A DNA stretch of 64,000 bases, taken from Sunxiuqinia rutila. Its GTDB lineage: Bacteria; Bacteroidota; Bacteroidia; Bacteroidales; Prolixibacteraceae. Shown here in pieces: positions 50,288 to 59,871 of this stretch. How positions within the stretch are numbered: the first letter of the stretch is position 1; each line of letters opens with the position of its first letter. The notes below the pieces were generated by a model. The model worked only from the letters and a program-made list of their open reading frames with translations. It did not search any database and was not told the origin of the DNA. The DNA is taken from the NCBI RefSeq assembly GCF_050589705.1, contig NZ_JBNGOT010000006.1, positions 186,001 through 250,000 on the forward strand, given 5' to 3'. Both the position numbers and the translations under genes were made by a program.

Positions 50288-52288
50288 TTAGTGTGCTGTA
50301 ATGGTATACGTAAATCCTGTTGCAGAATTTAAGATCAGTTCAATATGGTAGTTACCTGCTGTAACTGGAATATTAGTACCTCCATATTCAAGAGAACCAT
50401 CGGCATCGGTGTCGCCAAAGTCGATGATCCAGTCACCATTGGCTCTGAATTTGATTTCACCATCAGTCAGGGTGATGTCGGTACTCCAGATATATTCACC
50501 TTTGGCTTCGGTGAAGCTCATGTTGGTATCGTTGTCCCATCCGCCTGGATTGGCCGTACCAACAACTCCCCAGGCGGTTTCATCCACTTGGTAGGTGAAA
50601 TCATTCATGTTTACACGTACGCGGTAGAAGCCGTCAGCAGCAACTTCGAGGTTTTGCTCGTCATCCTGCTCCAACATTCCTGTTGTTACTTTGCTGGCAC
50701 CCAAATCACCAGCCCAACCATCTGCTGTGTTGACAAATTTGAAACCTCCGCCATCAGCTGTGATGTATTGGTAAGTGTCAAAAACACCGTTTTCAACCAT
50801 CTGCATGTTCATGGCCAAAGAAGGCTCCCAGCCGGCAATCACTGATCCTCCCAGGATTTTTGGGGCATCAGTTACCGTCAACGTTTTGCTGTTGGTATTT
50901 ACAATGATCAGGTAGTTTCCGTCAGTGGCTGCATCATTCAGGATGTTGCCATTATCAAGGGCTGAACAGCCGATGAAATTGCTGAATGTCTCGGCGCCTA
51001 CACCATTGGCCCAGCTTCCTTTTTCAGGGAAGAATTTAAATTCTTTTCCGGCTATCAATTCGAAGGTTCCGGTCCAGATTCCAGGAGCAATAATATTCAT
51101 CTCCAGTGCATTGTCAATAGTCCAGTCAACGGTTGTTGCATTACCAACAATGTACAGGTACGACTTGGCTTCTTTGATGGTGTAAGTTCCGGTATTCAGG
51201 TTAAGAGTCACCAGGTAGTTTTTATTGCCACCATCAAAAGTGATGTTGCCATTCTTTCCTTTTGGTCCCAGATTTCCGGTTGATCCGTCGGCTCCCAGGT
51301 TACCCCAGTCGAGGTCTCCCCAGCTTGGCTGACCAACAAATTTTAACATCGCACCGTCCTTAATTTCTGTTTCGATGGTGTAAACTCCCTCTGACTTTTT
51401 AGTCATTGCCGGAGAATTTTCCGGGCTCCACTCCGGAACGCTGGCACTATAGCTTCCGACCAGGTACACTTCTGTTGGATCGAAGGTGTAAGTGGTTGAT
51501 CCCACCTGGAAAGGAGCAATGGTTAATTCACTGTTTGTAAAGTCGGCTTTTACTTCGTACCAACCGGTTTCGCCGGTAAATTTGAAGTTACCATCATCGT
51601 CGTCTGCTTCAGCAATGTTTGATGAAACGGTGGCAAACTTGCCAAAGTTGTATTTGAAACCGTCGTCAGCTTGTTTATCGGTGAAGCGGAAGGCTCCATC
51701 CGTTGTCAGCTTCAGGTATTTGTAGAAGACATCGCCATCTTTCAGGGCGGCCAAGGCATCGGCGCTGGTAAAACCAACGTCAGTTGCTGTTCCCATCATA
51801 AAGAATTCAGTCGGTACCGGAACATCCAGGTAGGGCGTTACTTTCAATGAAAATGGTTCGGTATATAGGTCGGCTAAATGTTCGTTTGAAACAGCGCGGA
51901 TACGCATTTCAACTTCTACTTTCTCTGCTGGATTGTACCGCTTCATCAAGGCCGTGTTTAGCTGGCCAATCAAAAGCTCCATTTCGGTGGCCGAAATCCG
52001 GTCAAATTCAATGGGATCGGCAAAGTTGTTGCCCTTGGTATCCAATTGCAGGATGTAGCGAACACCAATATTATCCGCGTAAACCGGGGCTGACCAACTT
52101 AGAGATAACAAGGTATCTTTTTCGTTCCGTTTGAAAAGAACGGTGTCCAGGTCAGATGAAGGTTGATTCACCCAAACCGGAGCTGTTCCTTGAACAGGTG
52201 TTTTCACTGGCGGAGTCATAAAATCTTCTTCACAGGAGAATACAACAACTGCCAGAATCAGAATTAGAAAATATCGTAAGTTTTTCAT
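50288..52288 (-). CDS. susF: SusF-like starch-binding outer-membrane lipoprotein
   Basis: The 666-residue lipoprotein (C19 in VVVFSCEEDF) is mostly beta. It has an N-terminal SusE/SusF Ig-like domain (LSLSWSAPVYADNIGVRYILQLD in pieces, up to about 150) followed by a series of starch-binding modules (GDVFYKYLKLTTDGAFRFTDKQADDG in pieces, and repeats with YLVGSY, YIVGNATTVDW, LGGSVIAGWEP, WGVVGTANPGGWDN). Four related modules is my count. It tethers alpha-glucan to the surface for the Sus transporter. It is 2 bp after susE, showing translational coupling. Naming as SusF is by position and length. Confidence 0.88.
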   Translation of the reverse strand: MKNLRYFLILILAVVVFSCEEDFMTPPVKTPVQGTAPVWVNQPSSDLDTVLFKRNEKDTLLSLSWSAPVYADNIGVRYILQLDTKGNNFADPIEFDRISATEMELLIGQLNTALMKRYNPAEKVEVEMRIRAVSNEHLADLYTEPFSLKVTPYLDVPVPTEFFMMGTATDVGFTSADALAALKDGDVFYKYLKLTTDGAFRFTDKQADDGFKYNFGKFATVSSNIAEADDDDGNFKFTGETGWYEVKADFTNSELTIAPFQVGSTTYTFDPTEVYLVGSYSASVPEWSPENSPAMTKKSEGVYTIETEIKDGAMLKFVGQPSWGDLDWGNLGADGSTGNLGPKGKNGNITFDGGNKNYLVTLNLNTGTYTIKEAKSYLYIVGNATTVDWTIDNALEMNIIAPGIWTGTFELIAGKEFKFFPEKGSWANGVGAETFSNFIGCSALDNGNILNDAATDGNYLIIVNTNSKTLTVTDAPKILGGSVIAGWEPSLAMNMQMVENGVFDTYQYITADGGGFKFVNTADGWAGDLGASKVTTGMLEQDDEQNLEVAADGFYRVRVNMNDFTYQVDETAWGVVGTANPGGWDNDTNMSFTEAKGEYIWSTDITLTDGEIKFRANGDWIIDFGDTDADGSLEYGGTNIPVTAGNYHIELILNSATGFTYTITAH

Positions 52289-52290
52289 TT

Positions 52291-53379
52291 CTATTTAATT
52301 TTACCAGTTTGATTAATGAAGTCAAGCTCAATGGTTCTCTCTCCTCCATTGATGTTAACTCTTTCCTGATCACCGCCATCTGCCCGGTATTCGATTTTGC
52401 CATCTAGGATTATGAATTCAGCATGCCACCAGCCGTCAGCAGAAATGTACGGATGGGTGACGTGAAGTCTTAATTCGCCACCCAGGAACGATTTAGTCAA
52501 ATACATGGTTTTGTTTTCGGTATCCTGCTTAAACCGGTTTTCTTCGGTTACCGAGCTTACTGGCCAGGCATCTACATTGGGGCCGGTAATATAAACATTG
52601 GCTGGTTCAATCATCAATGTGTTTGTTGCCAGATTGACACCCACAGTGTAGTAACCTGCTGTTCCAGGAACCGGAATATCTTCACCTCTGTTATCCGCAT
52701 TTCCTATGGTGTATTCGCCATTAACCGGATCGCCAACTTTTCCAATGACTCCTTTGAAGTTTACATCAGAACACAACTTGAAGGTTCCGGTCGCTTCCAT
52801 CCACACAATGGTCCATGAATCATCAGCTTCCTCAGCAACTTTGTGGAGTTTAAGCTTGTTGTTTTGTGCAATGCGTCCCACGCCGTCACCAAAAAGGTAG
52901 AAGGTATTTTCTGCAAAAAGAATATCCAAATAGGGGGTTGTTTTAAAGCTAACAACCGGTGAGTACAAGGTATCAACACCCTCCAGGGAATGGGTCATAA
53001 TCCGTGCTGAAATGGTCTTTTCTTCATCAACGGGTAGGGCCAACGTTTCAGTCAGGAATTCATTTAAAGCACCCACGGTGAATGTAAATGAATTATCGGA
53101 GGCATCAACATCAAAGGTTTCCGGATTGGCAAAGTCTTCAGACGTGGCGAATTGAAGTTTGTGTGTTTTAACAATATTTACGCCGTAGGATGCAGGGGTA
53201 TAGGATACCGTGATCGTTTCGGCCTTTTTCGGTTTTGAGATTTCCAAAGTTGAACCAAACCCTTCGATAATCGATGCTGGAACATACTCTGAATCATTTA
53301 ATTTTACTATATCATCGTCCTCACATGAAAACAAGGTAACCGCGAGGCATGCGATAAGCAGGTATTTAAATTTTTTCAT
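52291..53379 (-). CDS. susE: SusE-like starch-binding outer-membrane lipoprotein
   Basis: The 362-residue lipoprotein (C19 in AVTLFSCEDDD) has an SusE N-terminal domain (YTPASYGVNIVKTHKLQFATSEDFANPETFDV in pieces) and a starch-binding module with FYLFGDGVGRIAQNNK, FKLCSDVNFKGVIGK and GYYTVGVNLATNTLMIEP. The last 80 residues form one more module. It binds alpha-glucan at the cell surface next to SusD. It lies 19 bp after susD and 2 bp before susF. It is shorter than the neighbour susF, consistent with fewer binding modules. Confidence 0.88.
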   Translation of the reverse strand: MKKFKYLLIACLAVTLFSCEDDDIVKLNDSEYVPASIIEGFGSTLEISKPKKAETITVSYTPASYGVNIVKTHKLQFATSEDFANPETFDVDASDNSFTFTVGALNEFLTETLALPVDEEKTISARIMTHSLEGVDTLYSPVVSFKTTPYLDILFAENTFYLFGDGVGRIAQNNKLKLHKVAEEADDSWTIVWMEATGTFKLCSDVNFKGVIGKVGDPVNGEYTIGNADNRGEDIPVPGTAGYYTVGVNLATNTLMIEPANVYITGPNVDAWPVSSVTEENRFKQDTENKTMYLTKSFLGGELRLHVTHPYISADGWWHAEFIILDGKIEYRADGGDQERVNINGGERTIELDFINQTGKIK

Positions 53380-53398
53380 GGTAATCTAATTAATGAAA

Positions 53399-54964
53399 TT
53401 AATAACCAGTGGTTTGCGTTAAATTTGGATTGGCGTTTAGATCAGAGCTTGGGATTGGGAAAACGTTGTACTTATCATTGACTGCTTTTCCCTCAGCTAC
53501 AGCTCCTTTCCAGGGCCAGGTATAGTCACCACCTGCCAGCTGGCCAAAACGCCTTAAGTCGGTTCTTCGGTGGCACTCCCAGTACAATTCGCGTCCGCGC
53601 TCATCCAGCAAAAACTGAAGGGTCAAATCGGCATCTGTAATGTTGCCGGAATCATCGCCATAAGCTCTTTCCCGGATTTGGTTGATATAGCCAACAGCCG
53701 TTCCCTGGTCGCCACCTGAGCCACCTCGCACAACCGCTTCAGCATACATCAGCAGTGCATCAGCATATCTGAACAGCGGGAAGTCGGTATCGGGATGTGA
53801 AAGGTTTGAGCCCACAACACCGTTGGAAGTCACGTTGCGGAATTTGCGTAGCGCATAGCCATCACGGAAATTGAAAATATCTCCAATCTCCAGGTTTTGG
53901 CCTTCCGTCCAAATCAACGCGCGGCTATCTGTTTCGCCGCTGATATCATCAAAAAGATTGACGAATGACTTGGTGGTGCGGTTTCCACCCCAACCTCCGT
54001 CAACACCCGATTCGCTGGCTGGCATGTCGCCACCAATGGTTGAGTGAATCAGGAAGGTCATTCCACCCCAGGTTTGTGTGTGTTCGCCATCGCATACCAA
54101 TGGGAAAATAATTTCATTGCTGCGTAGGTTATTATCAGCCAGGAACAGGTTTTCGTAATTGGACTCCAGGCTGTAGCCTCCGTCAATGATTTTTTGCGTG
54201 TAAGTGATACATTCGGTGTATTTCGGAGTGCCAGTATAGGTTTCGGCATTCAGGTACAATTTGGACAGTACCATCCATGCTGCCCCCTGGTCAGCCCGTC
54301 CGTACTCGTTGGTGCGTGGTGCCGGCAATTCGCTTTCAATGGCTTTCAGTTCCGACTCGATGTAGTCAAACAATTGTTGGGCTGTTGCTTGTTCGGGGAA
54401 AAAGAATGAACCTACCGGATCTTCTTCCGTCACAAAAGGACCTGTTCCGAACATGTCAAGCAAGTGCCAGTAAGCCAAAGCTCTTAAGAAACGGGCTTCG
54501 GTATTGTATGCCTTGAATTCGTCTTGATCATTGGTCAACGCAATCAGGTTGTTACAATAAGCCACTTCGAGCGTAATGCGGTAGTACATGGCCGTTACAA
54601 ACTCGTTGGATGCCGTCCAGTCCATGTCGTGTAAGTCACGCAGATTACCGTCGTTCCAGGCGCAAATAGCCTCGTCGGTCGTCAGTTCCTGGTGGTTCCA
54701 AAGCTGGCGTAGGTAAGAAGAGAATCCACCGTCGATACTACTAATATCGGGTTCACCGTCCACTCCTGTTTGTCCGCCAACAACAAATGCCGCATAACAC
54801 TTAGCCAGCATTCCTTTGTAGGAAGCATCGTCTGTCAGCTTATCCGCCGTTAGTAAATCTTCGTCCAAAGGCAGGGTGTCCAAATCATTGACACATGAAC
54901 CTAAGGCAAAGAGAAGCATCATCAATGCGATTGCGCGATATTTTCTGCTGTATTTTGTATTCAT
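53399..54964 (-). CDS. susD: SusD/RagB-family glycan-binding lipoprotein
   Basis: The 521-residue protein is a RagB/SusD-fold lipoprotein (C24 in LFALGSCVNDLDT). The N-terminal SusD-like domain (LDTLPLDEDLLTADKLTDDASYKGMLAKCYAAF in pieces) and the C-terminal RagB/SusD segment (FPLFRYADALLMYAEAVVRGG, YINQIRERAYG, LLDERGRELYWECHRRTDLRRFG in pieces) are typical, with TPR-like helices in between (EARFLRALAYWHLLDMFGTGPFV). It caps the SusC pore and hands oligosaccharides to it. It begins 19 bp after susC. Confidence 0.94.
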   Translation of the reverse strand: MNTKYSRKYRAIALMMLLFALGSCVNDLDTLPLDEDLLTADKLTDDASYKGMLAKCYAAFVVGGQTGVDGEPDISSIDGGFSSYLRQLWNHQELTTDEAICAWNDGNLRDLHDMDWTASNEFVTAMYYRITLEVAYCNNLIALTNDQDEFKAYNTEARFLRALAYWHLLDMFGTGPFVTEEDPVGSFFFPEQATAQQLFDYIESELKAIESELPAPRTNEYGRADQGAAWMVLSKLYLNAETYTGTPKYTECITYTQKIIDGGYSLESNYENLFLADNNLRSNEIIFPLVCDGEHTQTWGGMTFLIHSTIGGDMPASESGVDGGWGGNRTTKSFVNLFDDISGETDSRALIWTEGQNLEIGDIFNFRDGYALRKFRNVTSNGVVGSNLSHPDTDFPLFRYADALLMYAEAVVRGGSGGDQGTAVGYINQIRERAYGDDSGNITDADLTLQFLLDERGRELYWECHRRTDLRRFGQLAGGDYTWPWKGAVAEGKAVNDKYNVFPIPSSDLNANPNLTQTTGY

Positions 54965-54983
54965 GATTGTAAAGGTTTATGGA

Positions 54984-57953
54984 TTAAAAGCTTGCACTAA
55001 GTCCAAACAAATAAACTCTTGGGCGAGGATAGATGTCATTATCAATTCCTTCATTTACTTCAGGATCCAGTCCGCTGTAGTCGGTAATGACAAATACATT
55101 TTGAACGGAAGAGTACAAGCGTAAGTTAAGGTCTAAGCCAACGGATTTTTTAAGCAGTTTCTTGAAATTATAGCCTAAAGTCACATTATCCATGCGCAGG
55201 AATGAAGCGTCTTCCAGAAAGTAATCCGAGTATTGCTGTGCAGTGGTGAATTTAGAATTATTGATTTCTGAGGGCAAGTTGGTCAGATACTCATTCACAG
55301 TAAGCTCCTGGTAACGGGCACCAACAATGACGTTGTTGTAAACCTGGCCTCCGATGGCTGCTCTGGCGTTAAAGCCAAAATCAAAATCTTTGTAATAAAG
55401 CGTTGATGAAAGTCCCATAAATACATCAGGAGCTGGTGATTCGGCATAGTATTTATCATTTTCGTTCACTGTTCCGTCGTTGTTGCGGTCAACGTATAAT
55501 CCTTCAATGGGTTTTCCTTTAGCATCGTATACTTGTTCGTAAACATAGAAGGTATTTAGCGGGTAGCCAACAGCATGTTTTTGGATGGTGTTACCAACCC
55601 CAACCCCACTGATGTTTCCAACATCCACCCCTTTGTAGGTCGGGTCGTCGTAGTTGGTCAGTCGTGTAATTTTGTTTTTGTTGTGTGTCAGGTTAAAGCT
55701 AACTTCCCAGCTCAAATCCTTGGTGCTAACCGGTATGGCATTCACTGACAATTCAAAACCGATGTTTTCCAGGTCTCCCACGTTGGTCAGCAGGCGGTCT
55801 GTGAAGTTGGTTCCGGCAGGTACCGGAATGGTGTTCAGCAGGTCTTTGGTATCGCGCTTGTAAAAGTCAAAAGCTCCGCTTAAACGGTTTTCAAAGAAAC
55901 CAAAGTCAACTCCCACGTTGTAGGTAGTTGTTTTCTCCCACTCCAGGCTTCTGTCGTACCCGTCAGGACGAATGAGTGTGTAATATTGGTCTCCCAGTTT
56001 GTATTGGGTACGCGAATCACTTAAACGGTAAATTCCCAGGTAAGGATAGTCGCCACTGTTTAGCTCTTGCTGACCGGTAAGTCCGTAGCCTAAACGAAGT
56101 TTCAGGTTGCTCACAACATCCTGGTTTTGCATGAATGATTCTTCAATAACCCGCCATCCTAAAGCAGTTGATGGGTAATAGCCCCAGCGGTTATCTTCGT
56201 GGAAACGGGATGATCCGTCTGCCCGAACCGTTGCCGTCAGCAGGTATTTATCTTTGTAAGAATAGTTTGCTCTTCCGAAGAAAGAAACCAGGTAGTTTTC
56301 CGTTTCGTCTTTTGAATTAACAATTACGGTGCTGAAACGATCCACTTCGTAAGCTGAAGCGTTAGACCAGAAGTGTTGCCACTCATAACCAGCCATGGCA
56401 TCCACACGGCTATCGATGTTCGTAAGGTCTTTCTTGTAGTTCAGGTAAAAGTTGAAAAGCTTATTGCGTCTTTTTTGTGTGTAATCACGTTTTACGCCTG
56501 AGGAAGCTGTTTGTACCCATGAAGCTGAAGGATCTGTATTGGTGAAACCATCACTGTCTGATTCGTCCAAACCAACTTTTAAAGTGGCTGTAATGTCGGG
56601 GAAGAAGTGCAGTTTATAGTTTGCCTGGGCATCCACGATGTAGCGATTCACATCCGACTCGTCATGGCGCTGTTGCAATTGGGCTACCGGGTTACGGGTT
56701 CCGTTTACGTTGCGTGAGCCATCGCCCATCAACCAGGTGGTGTAACCGCCATAAATACCCGTGTTGTTGAATACCGGTTTGGTTGGATCAAAACGCAGGG
56801 CGTTACCAATGGCTGCTTTATCGGCAAAGCGGTTGTCAATGTTCATGTACTTAATACCGGCAGTTACTTTCAGGTGATTGTCAAACAAGCTTGGATTGAC
56901 CTTAAACGTAGCTGTCTTACGATCCAAGGATGAGGTTCTCAGGATACCGAACTGGTCGGTATACCCCACAGAGGCACGGAATGGGATTTTTTCCACGGCA
57001 CCTGATACACTTAAATTGTGCTCATGCCCCATGGCATTTTGGAAAATCTCGTCTTGCCAGTTGGTTCTGGCATTGCCCATCAGTGCCGGATTGACTGAGC
57101 TATTGACGGCTGCACGTGCATTTACCAGACTTCTGAACTCGTCGGCATTCAATACATCAATATATTCTTTGATTTCGCTGACGGTCATTTTAGATTCCAG
57201 CTCCACACGGAAATCCTGGTTTTGCTTGCCTTCCTTAGTTGTAATCAAAATAACCCCGTTTGAGGCACGAGAACCATAAATAGCTGTTGATGAGGCATCC
57301 TTCAACACAGTGAATGAAGCGATATCGTTAGGGTTAATTGACGTCAATACGTTGCTCATTCCGTCAATGGTACGGTTGTCAATGGGCATTCCGTCAATCA
57401 CGATCAACGGATCGTTACTGGCAGACATGGATGAACCTCCACGAATTCGGATTTTGGCTGAGGAACCGGGGGCGCCACCTTCTGTTTGAATCAGTACACC
57501 AGCTACTTTCCCTTGAATCAGGTCTTGTGGGGAGCTGGTAGCACCTTGGTTAAAATCAGATGAATTCACAGAGGCGACAGCTCCGGTAGCATCTTCTTTG
57601 CGTATTTGCCCGTAACCAATGACCACAACTTCTTCCAGCTGTTCTGTATCGAGCCGAAGGCCAACATTTAGAGTTTGAGCATTTGAGATAACAAATTCGG
57701 ATGTTTCATAGCCAATGTAGGAGAACTGAACCGTTACTCCTGGTTCAACACTCAAAGTATAGTTGCCATCAAAATTGGTGATTGTTCCATTGGTTGTTCC
57801 TTTCACAAGGACGGTTACCCCGGGAAGTCCTTCTCCGGTTTCCTGGTCGGTGACCGTACCGGAGATACTGACAACCTGAGCAAAAGAAATCTGTGAAATG
57901 ATCAATCCCAGGATCATCAGCGAGATCTTTAGGTTTTTGCGAATAATCTTCAT
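54984..57953 (-). CDS. susC: SusC/RagA-family TonB-dependent transporter
   Basis: The 989-residue outer-membrane protein has a signal (IISQISFAQV), a carboxypeptidase-regulatory-like domain (SISGTVTDQETGEGLPGVTVLVKGT in pieces, about 28-105), the plug (ATGAVASVNSSDFNQG, VIDGMPIDN), and a 22-strand barrel that ends in the aromatic-rich PRPRVYLFGLSASF. It imports oligosaccharides using TonB energy, together with SusD. It heads the sus run, with the LacI-type operator 170 bp upstream of its start. The 463-bp gap to the divergent lacI gene holds two operator-like sites and no gene. Confidence 0.95.
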   Translation of the reverse strand: MKIIRKNLKISLMILGLIISQISFAQVVSISGTVTDQETGEGLPGVTVLVKGTTNGTITNFDGNYTLSVEPGVTVQFSYIGYETSEFVISNAQTLNVGLRLDTEQLEEVVVIGYGQIRKEDATGAVASVNSSDFNQGATSSPQDLIQGKVAGVLIQTEGGAPGSSAKIRIRGGSSMSASNDPLIVIDGMPIDNRTIDGMSNVLTSINPNDIASFTVLKDASSTAIYGSRASNGVILITTKEGKQNQDFRVELESKMTVSEIKEYIDVLNADEFRSLVNARAAVNSSVNPALMGNARTNWQDEIFQNAMGHEHNLSVSGAVEKIPFRASVGYTDQFGILRTSSLDRKTATFKVNPSLFDNHLKVTAGIKYMNIDNRFADKAAIGNALRFDPTKPVFNNTGIYGGYTTWLMGDGSRNVNGTRNPVAQLQQRHDESDVNRYIVDAQANYKLHFFPDITATLKVGLDESDSDGFTNTDPSASWVQTASSGVKRDYTQKRRNKLFNFYLNYKKDLTNIDSRVDAMAGYEWQHFWSNASAYEVDRFSTVIVNSKDETENYLVSFFGRANYSYKDKYLLTATVRADGSSRFHEDNRWGYYPSTALGWRVIEESFMQNQDVVSNLKLRLGYGLTGQQELNSGDYPYLGIYRLSDSRTQYKLGDQYYTLIRPDGYDRSLEWEKTTTYNVGVDFGFFENRLSGAFDFYKRDTKDLLNTIPVPAGTNFTDRLLTNVGDLENIGFELSVNAIPVSTKDLSWEVSFNLTHNKNKITRLTNYDDPTYKGVDVGNISGVGVGNTIQKHAVGYPLNTFYVYEQVYDAKGKPIEGLYVDRNNDGTVNENDKYYAESPAPDVFMGLSSTLYYKDFDFGFNARAAIGGQVYNNVIVGARYQELTVNEYLTNLPSEINNSKFTTAQQYSDYFLEDASFLRMDNVTLGYNFKKLLKKSVGLDLNLRLYSSVQNVFVITDYSGLDPEVNEGIDNDIYPRPRVYLFGLSASF

Positions 57954-58123
57954 AATGATTTAATAATTAGTTTTTAAACTCAATTAGATTAGCATTTTTG
58001 TCATTTAAATTCTTGATTTTTTAATGTTTGGTTAATTCTTTTTCACTTCCTTTTTTGTATTCCGATGGGCAATGATAGCCTTTTTAACAGGACTTTCTTT
58101 TGTTTTAAAGCAGGCCTCCAGCT

Positions 58124-58148
58124 GCAAACGTTTGCGGTGTCGTTTGCA
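58124..58148. promoter_or_regulatory. LacI-type operator in the susC/lacI gap
   Basis: GCAAACGTTTGC (58124-58135) is a perfect 12-bp palindrome with the central CG of LacI-family operators. A second half-like copy CGTTTGCA (58141-58148) follows. The same 12-mer lies in a 16-bp palindrome at 59556-59571. Confidence 0.8.
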
Positions 58149-58416
58149 GTTAATATGTTTCACAACAGGTAGTCACTGGTAGGTATCATCTCTCTTTTCA
58201 TAATTTTGAGACTATTTTATAAGCAGAGAGTGATTATCAAGCTCATCTGGAATGGGTTGGCAATTCTGGTAGCTATTTAAACAGGTGTCTGTCAGAAAAA
58301 TAAGTATTGATTTGCTTCTGAAGATAGAAGGAAATCAAATCCAGGATAATTCGATGTCAACTAAATAAATTGCTATTTTTAACGACAGATAGTAAGGATT
58401 AACAGTTCTTTTAAGC

Positions 58417-59430
58417 ATGAGCAGTAACCAGGTCACCATAAAAGATATTGCACGTATTTTGGGCATATCTGCATCGACGGTATCGCGGGCGTTGAAAAAT
58501 CATCCGGATATTAGTGAGGCCACTAAACAGGCGGTTAATGAGTTGGCTCAAAAGCTGAACTATGAGCCGAATGCGGTGGCTTTGAGTCTAAAGCATAACC
58601 GAAGCAATACCATTGGTATCATCATTCCAGAGATTGTCCATTACTTTTTCTCTTCAGTAATTAGTGGGATTGAAGATGTGGCCTATGATGCGGGTTTTAC
58701 GGTAATCATCTGCCAGTCGAACGAGCGTTACGACCGGGAGGTGGCAAATGTGAAAGCCTTGCTTTCTCACCGGGTTGATGGTGTTTTGGTGGCCATTTCA
58801 AAGGAAACGCATCAATACGATCATATCTATGGAATTCAGGACCGCAAAGTGCCGATGGTGTTTTTTGACCGGGTGATTCCGGAAATAGAAGCTGATCATG
58901 TGATTATTGACGACCGTAAAGCATCGTACGAAGCAACCAAACACCTCATTGACGGGGGCAGAAAGCGCATTGCACACTTTGCCGGACCTCAAAATTTATC
59001 AATCGGTATTGAGCGCCGTATTGGTTATGAGCAAGCCCTGAAAGATGCAAATTTACCTGTGATCCCTGAGCTCATTATTGAAGCTGACAGCTTTGAAAAG
59101 GCGATAAAAGCAACAAATAAGTTGTTAGATCTGGAAAATCCGCCTGATGGTATCTTTGCCGTTAACGACCTGACAGCCATTGGTGCGATGCAAACCCTTC
59201 AGAAACGGGGCATTAAAATTCCAAAGCAGATTGCCGTAGTCGGTTTTAGCGATGGCCGCTTTTCCGGAATAACAGATCCAACATTGACCTCGGTAGATCA
59301 ACATGGCTATGAAATGGGAAGCGTGGCTACTAAAATGTTGCTTCGACGCTTGCTGAATCCGAACTATGATGCACCGGCGCAAAGTCATGTTTTGGATGCG
59401 AATCTGATTGTTCGTGGGTCTTCAATATAG
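58417..59430 (+). CDS. LacI-family transcriptional regulator of the glucan locus
   Basis: The 337-residue protein has the LacI HTH (VTIKDIARILGISASTVSRALKNHPDIS in pieces) and hinge (LNYEPNAVALSL) followed by a periplasmic-binding-like sensor (NTIGIIIPEIVHYFFSSVISGIEDVAYDAGFTVIICQSNERYD in pieces). It should bind a sugar or sugar phosphate and control the divergent susC-amylase run and the downstream transporter/phosphorylase unit, since palindromes matching LacI-family sites lie at both. Autoregulation is likely because the susC operator is also upstream of its own start. Start at ATG 58417. Confidence 0.93.
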   Translation: MSSNQVTIKDIARILGISASTVSRALKNHPDISEATKQAVNELAQKLNYEPNAVALSLKHNRSNTIGIIIPEIVHYFFSSVISGIEDVAYDAGFTVIICQSNERYDREVANVKALLSHRVDGVLVAISKETHQYDHIYGIQDRKVPMVFFDRVIPEIEADHVIIDDRKASYEATKHLIDGGRKRIAHFAGPQNLSIGIERRIGYEQALKDANLPVIPELIIEADSFEKAIKATNKLLDLENPPDGIFAVNDLTAIGAMQTLQKRGIKIPKQIAVVGFSDGRFSGITDPTLTSVDQHGYEMGSVATKMLLRRLLNPNYDAPAQSHVLDANLIVRGSSI

Positions 59431-59555
59431 CGGAAATAAGGTTTTTCCCTTCTCAATTGATTACTCGTATTCATACCTGTTTGGGCTTCTTGCAATCCGT
59501 ATTTTTCTTCGAATCGTGCTAAAAAGCAATTTTTTTGAAAAAAATAGGATCTTGC

Positions 59556-59571
59556 TTGCAAACGTTTGCAA
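59556..59571. promoter_or_regulatory. LacI-type operator upstream of the sugar transporter
   Basis: TTGCAAACGTTTGCAA is a perfect 16-bp palindrome that contains the exact 12-mer found in the susC/lacI gap. It lies 67 bp upstream of the minus-33 box of the transporter promoter. Confidence 0.85.
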
Positions 59572-59637
59572 CAGGGGGTTGCGCTTGTTTACTGGGGTTA
59601 CGGGGCAAAAAAATGCCTGTGTAGCATGCCCGGAGGC

Positions 59638-59669
59638 TTGACTTTTTCGAAATTACATCTTTATATTTG
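59638..59669 (+). promoter_or_regulatory. Predicted promoter of the transporter/pgmB/GH65 unit
   Basis: TTG (59638-59640), 21 bp and TATATTTG (59662-59669) form the best two-box Bacteroidota promoter in the window. The leader to the ATG at 59872 would be about 195 nt and contains a GACTC/GAGTC hairpin at 59778-59793. The LacI-type palindrome is upstream of the minus-33 box, so activation or looping is more likely than simple blocking. Confidence 0.6.
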
Positions 59670-59871
59670 TAGCGTATTTCCGATTACATACAATTCTTTT
59701 TTACTTCCTGAGAATGTTAACCGCTTAGGTTAGCACCTTTATGTACCTTTTGTTGGGATCAAATTAATATAGTCGATGACTCATTGTGGAGTCAGGAATG
59801 ATGATTGCATCTATTCGACTGTTCAATTGATTTTAAACAAAACCTGATTTTAAGAACTAATTCATTCTGTT

